DNA of 64,000 nucleotides from DATNPX01 sp036702975. GTDB taxonomy: Bacteria > Cyanobacteriota > Vampirovibrionia > Obscuribacterales > Obscuribacteraceae. Positions 7,942 to 18,100 of this stretch are shown in pieces. A program made the position numbers and the translations under genes. Every line of letters begins with the position of its first letter. Position 1 is the first letter of the stretch. Location of the stretch: positions 1 through 64,000 of the forward strand of contig DATNPX010000059.1 in NCBI GenBank assembly GCA_036702975.1, read 5' to 3'. Under the pieces are notes generated by a model. That model was not told the DNA's origin, made no database searches, and was given only the letters and a program-made list of their open reading frames with translations.

Positions 7942-10499
7942 AATTCACACTTCCCGAACTGTGCCTCATTATATTCGTAGGACCAACAGGCTCCGGTAAA
8001 TCGTCATTTGGTCGAAAGCATTTCAAGCCAACCGAAGTAATTTCATCAGATGCCTGTAGAGGAATTGTTTCAGATGATGAGAACAATCAGGCGTCGACCA
8101 AAGATGCTTTTGAACTCGTTAACTTTATTGCCGGTAAAAGACTCGCCGCGGGAAAACTTACTGCAATTGATGCCACCAACGTCATGGCTGAAGATAGAAA
8201 GCAATACATTGCACTAGCGCGAGAACACAACTGCTTGCCGGTTGCAATCGTGTTCAACCTTCCAGAAGAACTATGTGCAGCGCGCAATGCACAACGACCC
8301 GACCGAAACTTTGGTGGACACGTAATCAGACGTCAGCACCAGGCGATGAGAAGGTCACTACGCGAACTGGAGCGAGAAGGATTTCGTTACGTTCATGTGC
8401 TGAACAGCGAAGACTCGATAAACGAAGTACAGATAGAACGCACCAAATTATGGTCGAACAAAAGAGACGAACATGGACCTTTCGACATTATTGGCGACAT
8501 ACATGGTTGCTACGATGAATTGCAAGAGTTGATGGTAAAACTCGGATACAACTTCTCGTCTCACGAGGATGGCGGCGATACAGCAGAGCATCCCTCGGGA
8601 AGGAAAGCAGTCTTCTTAGGAGATCTTGTGGACAGAGGTCCGAAGACGCCTTCTGTTTTGAGACTCGTCATGAACATGGTGCGTGCCGAGAAAGCGCTTT
8701 GCGTTCCAGGCAATCACGACATCAAATTGATGAAGAAACTCAAAGGAAGAGACGTGCGAATCACGCACGGATTAAAAGAGTCACTCGAACAACTAGAAGT
8801 TGAATCACCTGAATTTAAAGCTACAGTGAGCAAATTTATTGACGGACTGGTTGGACACTTCGTACTCGACGACGGCAAACTGGTCGTTGCGCATGCCGGA
8901 ATGAAGCAGGAGTTTCAAGGTCGCACATCATCGAGAGTGCGCGAATTCGCTCTATATGGGGAAACGACAGGCGAGACAGATGAATATGGTTTGCCGGTTC
9001 GTTATAACTGGGCGCAGGACTATCGTGGCGATGCCATGGTCGTTTACGGACACACACCAGTCGCCGAACCTGAGTTTCTCAATCGCACAGTCTGCATCGA
9101 TACCGGCTGCGTATTTGGTGGCAAGCTTACTGCGCTCAGATATCCTGAGCGGGATTTCGTTTCGGTGCAAGCAAAACACACATACTATGAGCCAGCCAAG
9201 CCGTTCCTAAGCGAGGATACGGCACTTAAGCCGAAATTTGAGAGCGACCGCGGCGGAGACGTCTTAGACATTGATGACGTTACCGGCAAGCGCACCATCA
9301 ACACCCGCTTCCAACGCAACATCACGGTTCGGGAAGAGAATGCAATCGCGGCACTCGAAGTAATGAGCAGATTTGCCGTTAATCCAAAGTGGCTGCTCTA
9401 TTTGCCGCCTACGATGTCGCCCTGCGAGACGACTTCGGAAAACGGGATGCTCGAACATCCCGCAGAAGCATTCAAATTTTATCTCAGCCAAGGCGTACCC
9501 AAGGTTGTTTGCGAAGAGAAACATATGGGATCTCGAGCTGTCTTAGTTGTTTGCAAAAGCGAGCAAGTAGCAAACAAACGGTTTGGCGTGTCGAATGAAG
9601 GGCAAGGCATCTGTTATACGAGAACAGGAAGACGTTTCTTCAATGACCTGCAACTGGAACAGGAGTTTATAAAGTCTATCGCAAAAAATGTGGAGCACGC
9701 GGGGCTCTGGCAAGATCTCAATACTGATTGGATAGCACTAGATTGCGAACTGATGCCATGGTCCGCAAAAGCGCTCGAGCTTGTGCGCGAACAATACGCA
9801 GCAGTTGGTGCCGCCGGTAGTGCCTCTCTATCGAAAACGGTCTCGCTCCTGAAGTCTGCAAGAAGTTGCGGTGTGAACGTAGAGCAGCTTCTGAATAAAT
9901 ACTCTGCTAGAGAGTCGATGATCGACTTGTACAGAGATGCTTATCGACGCTACTGCTGGACAGTGAACTCATTAGATGATTTCAAACTGGCTCCCTTTCA
10001 TATTCTCGCAACTGAAAACAAAACCTACTTTGACAAAAATCACAAATGGCATATGGACACACTAGCCAAAGTCGCGACTGCTCGACCAGGTTTAGTGATC
10101 GCTACTCCATACAAAACCATAGATCTGACCAACGAAGCAAACGCGCGGGAAGGCATGGAATGGTGGCAACAGCTTACAGGCGCTGGAGGGGAGGGCATGG
10201 TTGTAAAACCGTATGACTTCATAGCCAAAGGAGATCGCGGTCTGATTCAGCCGGCAATTAAATGCCGTGGCGCAGAGTATTTGCGCATAATTTACGGTCC
10301 AGAGTACACTGCCGAAGAGCACCTGCAACGGCTGCGGCGTCGAGGATTGAGTGCAAAACGATCACTTGCGCTGAGAGAATTCATGCTTGGCGTTGAGTCA
10401 CTGGAGCGGTTTGTGCGTCATGAACCTTTGTATCGCGTGCACGAATGCGTCTTTGCTGTGCTGGCACTGGAAAGCGAGCCGGTTGATCCACGGCTCTGA
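7938..10499 (+). CDS. pnkp: Pnkp, polynucleotide kinase-phosphatase-ligase for RNA repair
   Basis: An 853-residue three-domain enzyme that heals and seals broken RNA. Residues 1-170: 5'-kinase with P-loop GPTGSGKSS (Lys21-Ser22) and the SSDACR motif. Residues 180-400: binuclear metallophosphatase with GDIHG (Asp187, His189), GDLVDRGP, PGNHD and the later histidines in VVAHAG and VYGHTP. Residues ~440-853: ligase-type adenylyltransferase with motif I EEKHMGSR (Lys528) and a C-terminal GEGMVVKP motif. The ligase domain is autonomous only for AMP transfer in characterised homologues and needs Hen1 for sealing, which fits the adjacent gene. GTG start at 7938 overlaps the hen1 stop. Repairs RNAs, such as tRNAs, cut by ribotoxins; the native target here is unknown. 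Confidence 0.95.
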   Translation: MKFTLPELCLIIFVGPTGSGKSSFGRKHFKPTEVISSDACRGIVSDDENNQASTKDAFELVNFIAGKRLAAGKLTAIDATNVMAEDRKQYIALAREHNCLPVAIVFNLPEELCAARNAQRPDRNFGGHVIRRQHQAMRRSLRELEREGFRYVHVLNSEDSINEVQIERTKLWSNKRDEHGPFDIIGDIHGCYDELQELMVKLGYNFSSHEDGGDTAEHPSGRKAVFLGDLVDRGPKTPSVLRLVMNMVRAEKALCVPGNHDIKLMKKLKGRDVRITHGLKESLEQLEVESPEFKATVSKFIDGLVGHFVLDDGKLVVAHAGMKQEFQGRTSSRVREFALYGETTGETDEYGLPVRYNWAQDYRGDAMVVYGHTPVAEPEFLNRTVCIDTGCVFGGKLTALRYPERDFVSVQAKHTYYEPAKPFLSEDTALKPKFESDRGGDVLDIDDVTGKRTINTRFQRNITVREENAIAALEVMSRFAVNPKWLLYLPPTMSPCETTSENGMLEHPAEAFKFYLSQGVPKVVCEEKHMGSRAVLVVCKSEQVANKRFGVSNEGQGICYTRTGRRFFNDLQLEQEFIKSIAKNVEHAGLWQDLNTDWIALDCELMPWSAKALELVREQYAAVGAAGSASLSKTVSLLKSARSCGVNVEQLLNKYSARESMIDLYRDAYRRYCWTVNSLDDFKLAPFHILATENKTYFDKNHKWHMDTLAKVATARPGLVIATPYKTIDLTNEANAREGMEWWQQLTGAGGEGMVVKPYDFIAKGDRGLIQPAIKCRGAEYLRIIYGPEYTAEEHLQRLRRRGLSAKRSLALREFMLGVESLERFVRHEPLYRVHECVFAVLALESEPVDPRL

Positions 10500-10545
10500 T
10501 TGACTGGACTGGGAGTTGTCTAGACTGAGAGCTCTCTAGCTGCGT

Positions 10546-12036
10546 CTATATGTCGCTATACACATCAAGACGAAGATCTCTCACGGCTTCGATCAAAGCC
10601 GCATGATCCAGTTCGTTTTGATCAGCATAGCGTGTGGCGAACTGCGCAATCGCCCGAGCGAACACTGCATTCTTCCCAATATAGCCGGCAATCACTGCTG
10701 CATCACCAGAACGCGCATGAGCCCGAGCGAGGGCCCATCCACAAGCTTGCGCAAAGCCGACCATATTTTCGGGAGCAAAGATCTCAATCATCGGTTTGAT
10801 CTTTACATCACGCAGCTGCCTGATATAAATATGCCGGCCTAACTTCCCAACTGCATGGCCGAGAAACATATCGCTAGCAGCTTGCATGAGCTTTTGCCCA
10901 AAGACGACGCGTTCGCCCTGGGAGGCAAATGGCGGATGGTCTACATAAGGCTCAAGAACAGAAGTACGAGCTTCTTTTACTTGCAAAAACAACGGATCGT
11001 TTTCAGCCGCAAAGAACAGCGCAATCGCGCAATAGGTTCCGACACTTCCAACACCAACGACTTTCATTGCCGCATCGACAAACTCATAGCGGTCGATCAA
11101 GACTCGTCGTTCCGGCGACAGGGATTTGCGATATTCGATCATAGTGTGTTCGACACGCTCATAGAGATCGGCGCTCTTTTGATCTGTCTCGTGATAAACG
11201 AGCGGAGGCTCATCTTTGATGCGCGGCTTCCCATCCTCAACATGCGCGATGCGAATAAACTCATCTTGATGGGTCCGCGCCATCGCCTTCTCTAGCATTC
11301 GGCGGCGGCGCTTCTTCAAACGTTCATCCTCGCCCATCTCAATAAGTTGCTGATAGTCGAGAAAGGAGTACCAGGCTTCAAGCGCTGGCATTTCTGCATA
11401 CTCGCGCATTTTGTTTCTGTAGCTCTGCGCCAATTCAAAAGCCGGAGCAACACAATCAGCAGCTCGGAATCCGTTGTGGCGGCTGGCGATAACGAAGCTG
11501 GCTGCAAGTCTCTTCAAATCCCACTCCCAAGGAGCGGGGAAAGTTTCATCAAAGTCATTTATGTCGAAAACGATGCGACGTTCAGGAGTGGCAAAGGCTC
11601 CGAAGTTGAGAAGATGACAGTCGCCGCAAGCCTGAAGCGCGTATCCGGTAGCAGGTTGTACAGAGAGATCTGAAGCCATGATTGTCGCGGCTCCGCGAAA
11701 GTGTGCAAACGGCGACACGATCATACGGCCGTAGCGAATCGGCAAAAGTTTCTCAAGGCGGCCCTGATTTGAAGCCATTATCAGTTGCACCGGATCTGGT
11801 CGCCCCTTTCTCGCAACCTTAAACTCGGCGTGCTCCGCCCTGGGGCAATGCTCCCTGAGCGCTCGACCAAGTTCGTAGCGGTCATTTCTTGTCCGTAAAT
11901 GGGCCGGCTTGCCGAGGAAAGCTGCATCAATTGGAAATTTAGAGTGGATTCCGCCACCACTGGTAACGGTGTGCGAGTGCACACCAGACTTCTCAGCCTT
12001 CAAATGCTCAAGGGTCCCTTCGTCCTTTTTAGTCAC
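10546..12036 (-). CDS. DUF2252 family protein (copy 1)
   Basis: A 496-residue DUF2252 protein. Visible family blocks: LLPIRYGRMIVSPFAHFRGA, the ACGDCHLLNFGAF loop, VFDINDFDET, APWEWDLKRLAAS, and a C-terminal ARAHARSGDAAVIAGYIG segment. The C-G-D-x-H-x-x-N and D-x-N-D-F-D-E blocks resemble the catalytic and metal-binding loops of aminoglycoside-phosphotransferase/protein-kinase folds, so a kinase-like activity is an inference; the family's reaction is not known to me. GTG start at 12036 has GAGGAG at good distance. It is convergent with pnkp, with only 46 bases between stops. A paralogue lies at 23967-25388. Confidence 0.9.
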   Translation of the reverse strand: MTKKDEGTLEHLKAEKSGVHSHTVTSGGGIHSKFPIDAAFLGKPAHLRTRNDRYELGRALREHCPRAEHAEFKVARKGRPDPVQLIMASNQGRLEKLLPIRYGRMIVSPFAHFRGAATIMASDLSVQPATGYALQACGDCHLLNFGAFATPERRIVFDINDFDETFPAPWEWDLKRLAASFVIASRHNGFRAADCVAPAFELAQSYRNKMREYAEMPALEAWYSFLDYQQLIEMGEDERLKKRRRRMLEKAMARTHQDEFIRIAHVEDGKPRIKDEPPLVYHETDQKSADLYERVEHTMIEYRKSLSPERRVLIDRYEFVDAAMKVVGVGSVGTYCAIALFFAAENDPLFLQVKEARTSVLEPYVDHPPFASQGERVVFGQKLMQAASDMFLGHAVGKLGRHIYIRQLRDVKIKPMIEIFAPENMVGFAQACGWALARAHARSGDAAVIAGYIGKNAVFARAIAQFATRYADQNELDHAALIEAVRDLRLDVYSDI

Positions 12037-12187
12037 TGCGTCTCCTCAAAAAAGCCAGAATATAGCTGCTAGAACAAAAGTTTGGCCAGATCCCAAACTT
12101 ATTTACCCCGAGCGAACGAGCAAATATAACTGCAATTGATCTTAAGCTCTAAGTTGACAGCTTATCTCATCGACTTAAATTGAAGGC

Positions 12188-15100
12188 TTAAATTGAAGAA
12201 CGCAGATGACTCTTTGAACAGGCCTCGACCGTCTGACTAAGCACGCCAAATATTTTACGAGCTAATCTTTCATCACTCACAGCTAGAGCTTTTTCCAATG
12301 CTCTCGCCAACTCTGCGCCATGTTCCATATTCAAGCAGAGTCCCTTGACTCTGTGTGCCGTCGATTTTGCGGCGACAAAATCACCGGCGTTTAATTCAGT
12401 TTCGAGGGTCCTGAGTCCGTCGCTGATTCCGACCAACATCTCGCTCATCAAGTCTTTTGCCGTCTCTTCACCGAAGGCTTCGATCCATTCGGTAAGTTTC
12501 GTCTTTACCGAATCAACGACAACTATGTCACTATCAGCATTGTCGCCTGGTTGCGACGTAGATGTCTGCTCTAAATCTGCCGGAGACACCAACGAATCAG
12601 ACCTTAAGTGCGGCTCGTTCAGAACCCATTTTTGCAGCATCGACTGCAGCTTTCTAGTTGTCACTGGTTTGGTCATGAAATCGTCCATACCAACCGAAAG
12701 ACAGAGGTCACGGTCTTCTGAAGTTGACTGTGCGGTCATTGCCACTATGATTGTATGACGATTCAGTGGTGCTTCAAACTCTCGTATGGCTTTCGTCGCC
12801 TGAAAACCATCGAGCTCCGGCATCTGGCAATCCATGAGGATCAATGAATAGTTCTTATCTCCACGTTGCACGGCATCCAATGCTTCCCGTCCGTTGTTGG
12901 CAAATTCCGCTGGGCACTGAAGTTCCTGCAATTGCAAACTGGCAAGTTTACGGTTTGTCGGATGATCCTCCGCGACGAGAACCAACATCTGTTCGTAGGG
13001 GGAGGATTGCGGACCAGCGCTAAAGCTAGACATAGCAGCTGTATGGGTAGTCCGGAAAGCATGTGGAGCCAGAACCTGAACAAGACACTCAAATAAGCGT
13101 GCGCGCTTAAAGGGCTTGGCTATATACGAGGCAAATCCATAGTCAGGAAGACGGGTTCCGATCTCGCTGTGGGTTGCCGATCCCATAAATATCACAGGCA
13201 CATTCCAAAAGCCAAGACGCAACAAAGCTGCTTTCAATGTAGAACCAACATCAAGCCCTTGCGAGGGACTCGAGTCAAGCAATATCGCATCGATAGTCTG
13301 ATGGTCTTCTTTGGCTTTTTCGAGCCACTCAATCGCAGCACTGACCGAAGCTGCTATCGCACAATCTACCGACCAAGTCGACAGATACTCCTGCACAGTA
13401 GACCGAACACTCTGTGCACTAGTCACGAGCAACAGCCGTTTGTTATCCAGCGCTGAGGCTGACGGCAAAGCCGCCTCACGGACAATGCCATAGGGCAAAG
13501 AGACAAGGAATGTCGAGCCCTGCCCTTCGCGGCTATCAACCGTAATGGTGCCACCCATGCCTTCCACAAGACACTTCGAAATGGAGAGCCCAAGACCGGT
13601 GCCACCATATCGGCGCGTGATGGAGCCATCAGCTTGAGAAAACGGTTTGAACAGCTGCTGGATCGTCTTCTCACTCATGCCGATACCGGTGTCGCTTACA
13701 ACGAAGTGAATCATCTGTCGGCCATTTTCTGGTGCATCGGCGAAGACCCGCAAAAACACTTCACCATCAGCGGTGAATTTATTCGCATTGCTCAATAGAT
13801 TTAGAAGCACTTGCCTCAAACGAGCTTGGTCGCCACAAACTATTGCTGGAAGGTGCGGATCACAAAACGACATTAATGTTATCCGCTTCTTGCGCGCTGC
13901 ATCTGATAGTAGTTCCACAGAAGTTTCTACGAGATTCAGCAAATCAAAATTATCCGGATTGAACTCTAACTTGCCAGCTTCAATCTTAGAGAAGTCGAGA
14001 ATATCGTTAATCAAATCAAGCAGGGCATCTGCCGAGCTTTGAATTGTATTGACCAGATCTGCCTGGTCTGCATCGAGTCGGGTTCGGCTCAAGATGTCGC
14101 TCAAACCTATTACTGCATTCATAGGAGTGCGAATCTCATGACTCATGTTAGCTACAAACTCGCTCTTAGCGCGGTTGGCGGCCTCGGCAATTTCCTTCGC
14201 CTGACCGAGTTCGGCTGTGCGCTCTTTCACTCGCTGTTCCAACTCAGCATTGAGCACATGCAATGCATTTTCAGCTTCAACTTTCTCGGTGATATCTTGA
14301 ATAATGCTCAGATGTGAGATCTCTCCGAAACTCTCGGGCACAACAGAAGCGTTTACTTGCACCCAGATCACTTTTCCATCTTTGCGAATATAACGTTTCC
14401 GCAATTCGACGTCTCTCGTCAGACCGTGAGACATCTCGAATACATCCAGGCTTTGTGGCATGTCTTCGGGATAGGTGATATCCATGAAGGTCAGTTCCTT
14501 CAGCTCCTCCGCCGAATATCCGGTAATTTCACAGAGTTTCTGATTGACACGAACGAAGTGACCTGATCGATCGAGATGCCCCTTGCCGACAGCAGCTGTA
14601 TCAAATGTCAGTCGATAAAATGTTTCGCTTCGACGTACTGCTTCCTCAGCCAGGCGGCGCTCTTCAATCTCTTTACGCAACCCATCATAAAGAAGATTAT
14701 TCTCCAAAGATGTAACAATTTGAGCAGAGAGCAACTGTAGTAGTTCCACTCGCTCAGGCGTAAATACGTTCGGAGTCAAGCTGTTTTCCAGATATAAAAC
14801 ACCCATCAAGCGAGCCTGTTTTAAGATCGCGACACACAGTACTGAACGCGTCTGCTTAAATTGGAAGTAGGAGTCCTTTTCAAAAAGATTGTGATGCAAG
14901 ACATCATCAATCACCACTACTTCCAAGGTTCGCTTTACATAATTGATGACGCTCTTAGGAAGCAATGCATAGTTTGAGAGAGGAACTGATTCAACGATGA
15001 TACGGTTGCCACCATTGCTGTGTGCTCGAACGACCATCTCGTTGTCACTCTGTAACAGCAAGGCACCGCTTTCGGCACCGGCCGCTTCGATGACAACTTT

Positions 15101-18100
15101 CATCAGTGTCTCGAGAAGTCCATCAAGCTCAGTAACCTTCGCGATAGCCTGTGATGCTTTTAGAACCGCCACCGCATCTAGTGTTCTCGTTTGTTCAACC
15201 GGCACCAAAATCGGATAAAGACTCTCGAGCTGCTCTACTTTTTTATCCGCGCCCCAAAGAGCGAAGCATTTTCTAGCTTCGACGAGATAACCGTTTGCTG
15301 CTGTGCTAGCACCACGAGCAAGATAGTATCGACCGGCAAGCTCGTTAGCAAAGGCTTCGATGTGAATCAATCCGTTTTTGCGTGCTGCATTGATCGCCCG
15401 CTCGTAGTAATTTTGTGCATCGAGGTGATTTCCTCGCACGCGGGCGATCTCGGCAGAAAGCAGGGCATACTTGTCTTCAAAGTTTGCTGGTGAACGCTCA
15501 GCCCACAGCTTCAACTGTCTCTGGTGCGATAGCATCATGGCCAGGTATTCAATCTGCTGTTCTTGCGAAACCTCGTGGTAACGAAGAGCAAGAGCGAGAG
15601 GATAGTAGAACCAGTACTGTGCCTCGCCTGAAAACGTCAAATGAGCCCAAAGAAATCTCTCAGCTTTGTTGCCCGTATCTATAGCATTAACATAGTCGCC
15701 CATGAAAACTTGACTGCGCAAAAGTATGACATAGTACAAACCTGAAACAGTCTTGGTACGCAGATTGACGCGATGCTCGAACTCCTCCTCCTCTAACTCG
15801 CCAGACTTGATCTGAGGCAAATGACTTGTTAAGGGACTAGATGCACGATTGCACAAATCTCGTATCGACATGTGTAACTCGCGTGCAGCACCTGAAAGTG
15901 CGCTGGCGTTCTGTTCCTGAAGTTGCCGAAACTCAGGAATTGATAAACCGGCAAAGAGACTACTAACTTCCATGTGAGCACTGCAATATGCAGCATAAGC
16001 CATATCGCTTGCTTTCATCGCCATATCGTAAGCGACACGCATAGATTCCGCACTGGCGCGACAGCTCTGCGTCCAGAAATCGATAATGCTGATGCGGAAT
16101 TGCATGCGCGAGGAGAATCGGCTCAAAGCCCGTTGGTGCACAAGCTTCCGCCCCAGTTCGACAAATTCTTGTGCCTCAGAATATCTGTCGAAGATGCGCG
16201 GTAGCAAAGATCCAAACTGTGTATAGGCAAGAACTGACGCATGGCAGTTTCCATAGGTGAGACTGATGTTCACCATCAAACAGCTGGTAAACACAAAGAG
16301 GTTTTGGTCGATAGCCATCGCCGACATGTAGAGTGTCTGCAAAACTGAAATCGCCATCTCAGCTTGTCGGTCAGTCATCAGCGGCAGATCGGCCAAATCT
16401 GTAATCTCTCGATCGCCAATGTTCTCCCAAACCTTGTGGTATTCCTCATCCACCTGGTCGCGTGTCGGGCGAACCGGAATATCGATACCGAGAAGCTTCA
16501 GCCCGCGAACGCACCAATCGACAGACTGATCGTGCTGCCACAAATCGGTGCATCCTTCAGACAACATGCGGCAGATAGAAGCCTTTTCTATATTGTTATT
16601 CGAGTAATCGAGCATTTCCGCAAACTGCTTCTGAGCTTCTTCCGGACGATCGATCAATCGATGGCAGAGAGCCTTCTCAACACGCAAATCGAAGATCAAG
16701 TCATGCAGTGTACTCGATAGTTCATCTGGTATAAGAGCTAGACCGTTGCTGAAAAATTGCAGTGCGGAGGCGTAGGCCGCATTCACGAGAGACTTGCGCC
16801 CAGCTATCAAATTGAGACGAGCGAGAGTAACCAGCTCCTCGCTTTCAATCAGGGAAGATCCCAAATTGTACTGACTGACAATATCGAAGATCTTGTCCCA
16901 GAGCTCCTCATCAGAAGTATTGGCCAGCATTACCAGACCAATCTCTCTATGCTCATATGCACGCCTCTCTCTAGGCACCAACTCGTATGCAGCTTGCTGC
17001 ACTCTGTCGTGCAAAAACTTGTAACCATCTGGCGTGACGTGAATCAGTCCCTCATTAACAGCAGGAAGCAACGCAAGTTCAGTCTGTTCTCGCGAATTTT
17101 CATTGAGCAACCATAAATAATCGAGCCCGCCGGAATTACCAAGACAAGCGGCTACATGCAACATTTTTCTTGTTGTTTCAGGCAACTTACGCAGCTTCCC
17201 AAGCAAAAGATCGACGATATTGTCAGCAAAATTCTGCTGCCGAACTTTTTGCAAATCCCAAGACCAGAGTTCTTTCCTGGCATCGTATTCGAGCAAATGT
17301 TCTTGATAGAGAGTCTGCAGAAATGCACGTGCGAAGAGCGGATTTCCAAGCGTCTTCTGATGCACCAGTTCCGCTAATGGCGCAGCAACCGTCTCGTGAC
17401 AGTGCAGGGCGTCAGCAATCAACAGATTTAGTTCGTCTGGCGTCAGAGGTGGCAGCACAATTTCCTGAATGGTGGCAGCATCACGAGGAATGCCATCGGC
17501 AATTTGCTTATAAAGCTCATCGCTGCTCATCTCGTTATCACGGAAAGCGCAGATGATAAGGAGGTGAAGTCCTTGCCCTTCGTCTAACAAACCACGCAAG
17601 AGTTGGAGCGCATCTACTTCTGCCCACTGCAGATCGTCCAAAAACAAAACGACTGGATGCTCACGCCGAGCGAAGACTTCTATGAATTTGCGGAAGACAA
17701 TTTTAAATCGCTCTTTGGTATCAAGAAACGAAAATTCCGGTGGCTCAGGCTGTGGGCCGACGAGTAGTTCGATCTTGGGCACCGCTTGAGCAATGAGAGC
17801 TAATCCATCACCAAGAGCGTCTGTTAGAGCAGTCTTCCAATAGCTGATCTGCTCTTCAGACTCGGTCAACAGATACTGGACTAACTCCTGAAACGCCTGA
17901 GCGAACGGGGCAAATGGCACATCTCGCCTGAACTGTTCGAACTTGCCAGCGAGGAAAAATCCGCGCTCTTTCGCCAGTGGTTCATACAACCACCGAACGA
18001 AGGCTGTTTTTCCAACCCCCGAATAGCCGCTCACAAAGAGCAACTGCGTGCGGCCCTGGTCGATCATGTGATTGAAATCGTAGCCAAGTTTGTTTACCTG

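Noticed and set aside
10505..10545. GAGAGCTCTC palindrome between pnkp and DUF2252 stops
   Set aside because: Too short and without T-run for a terminator; likely chance.
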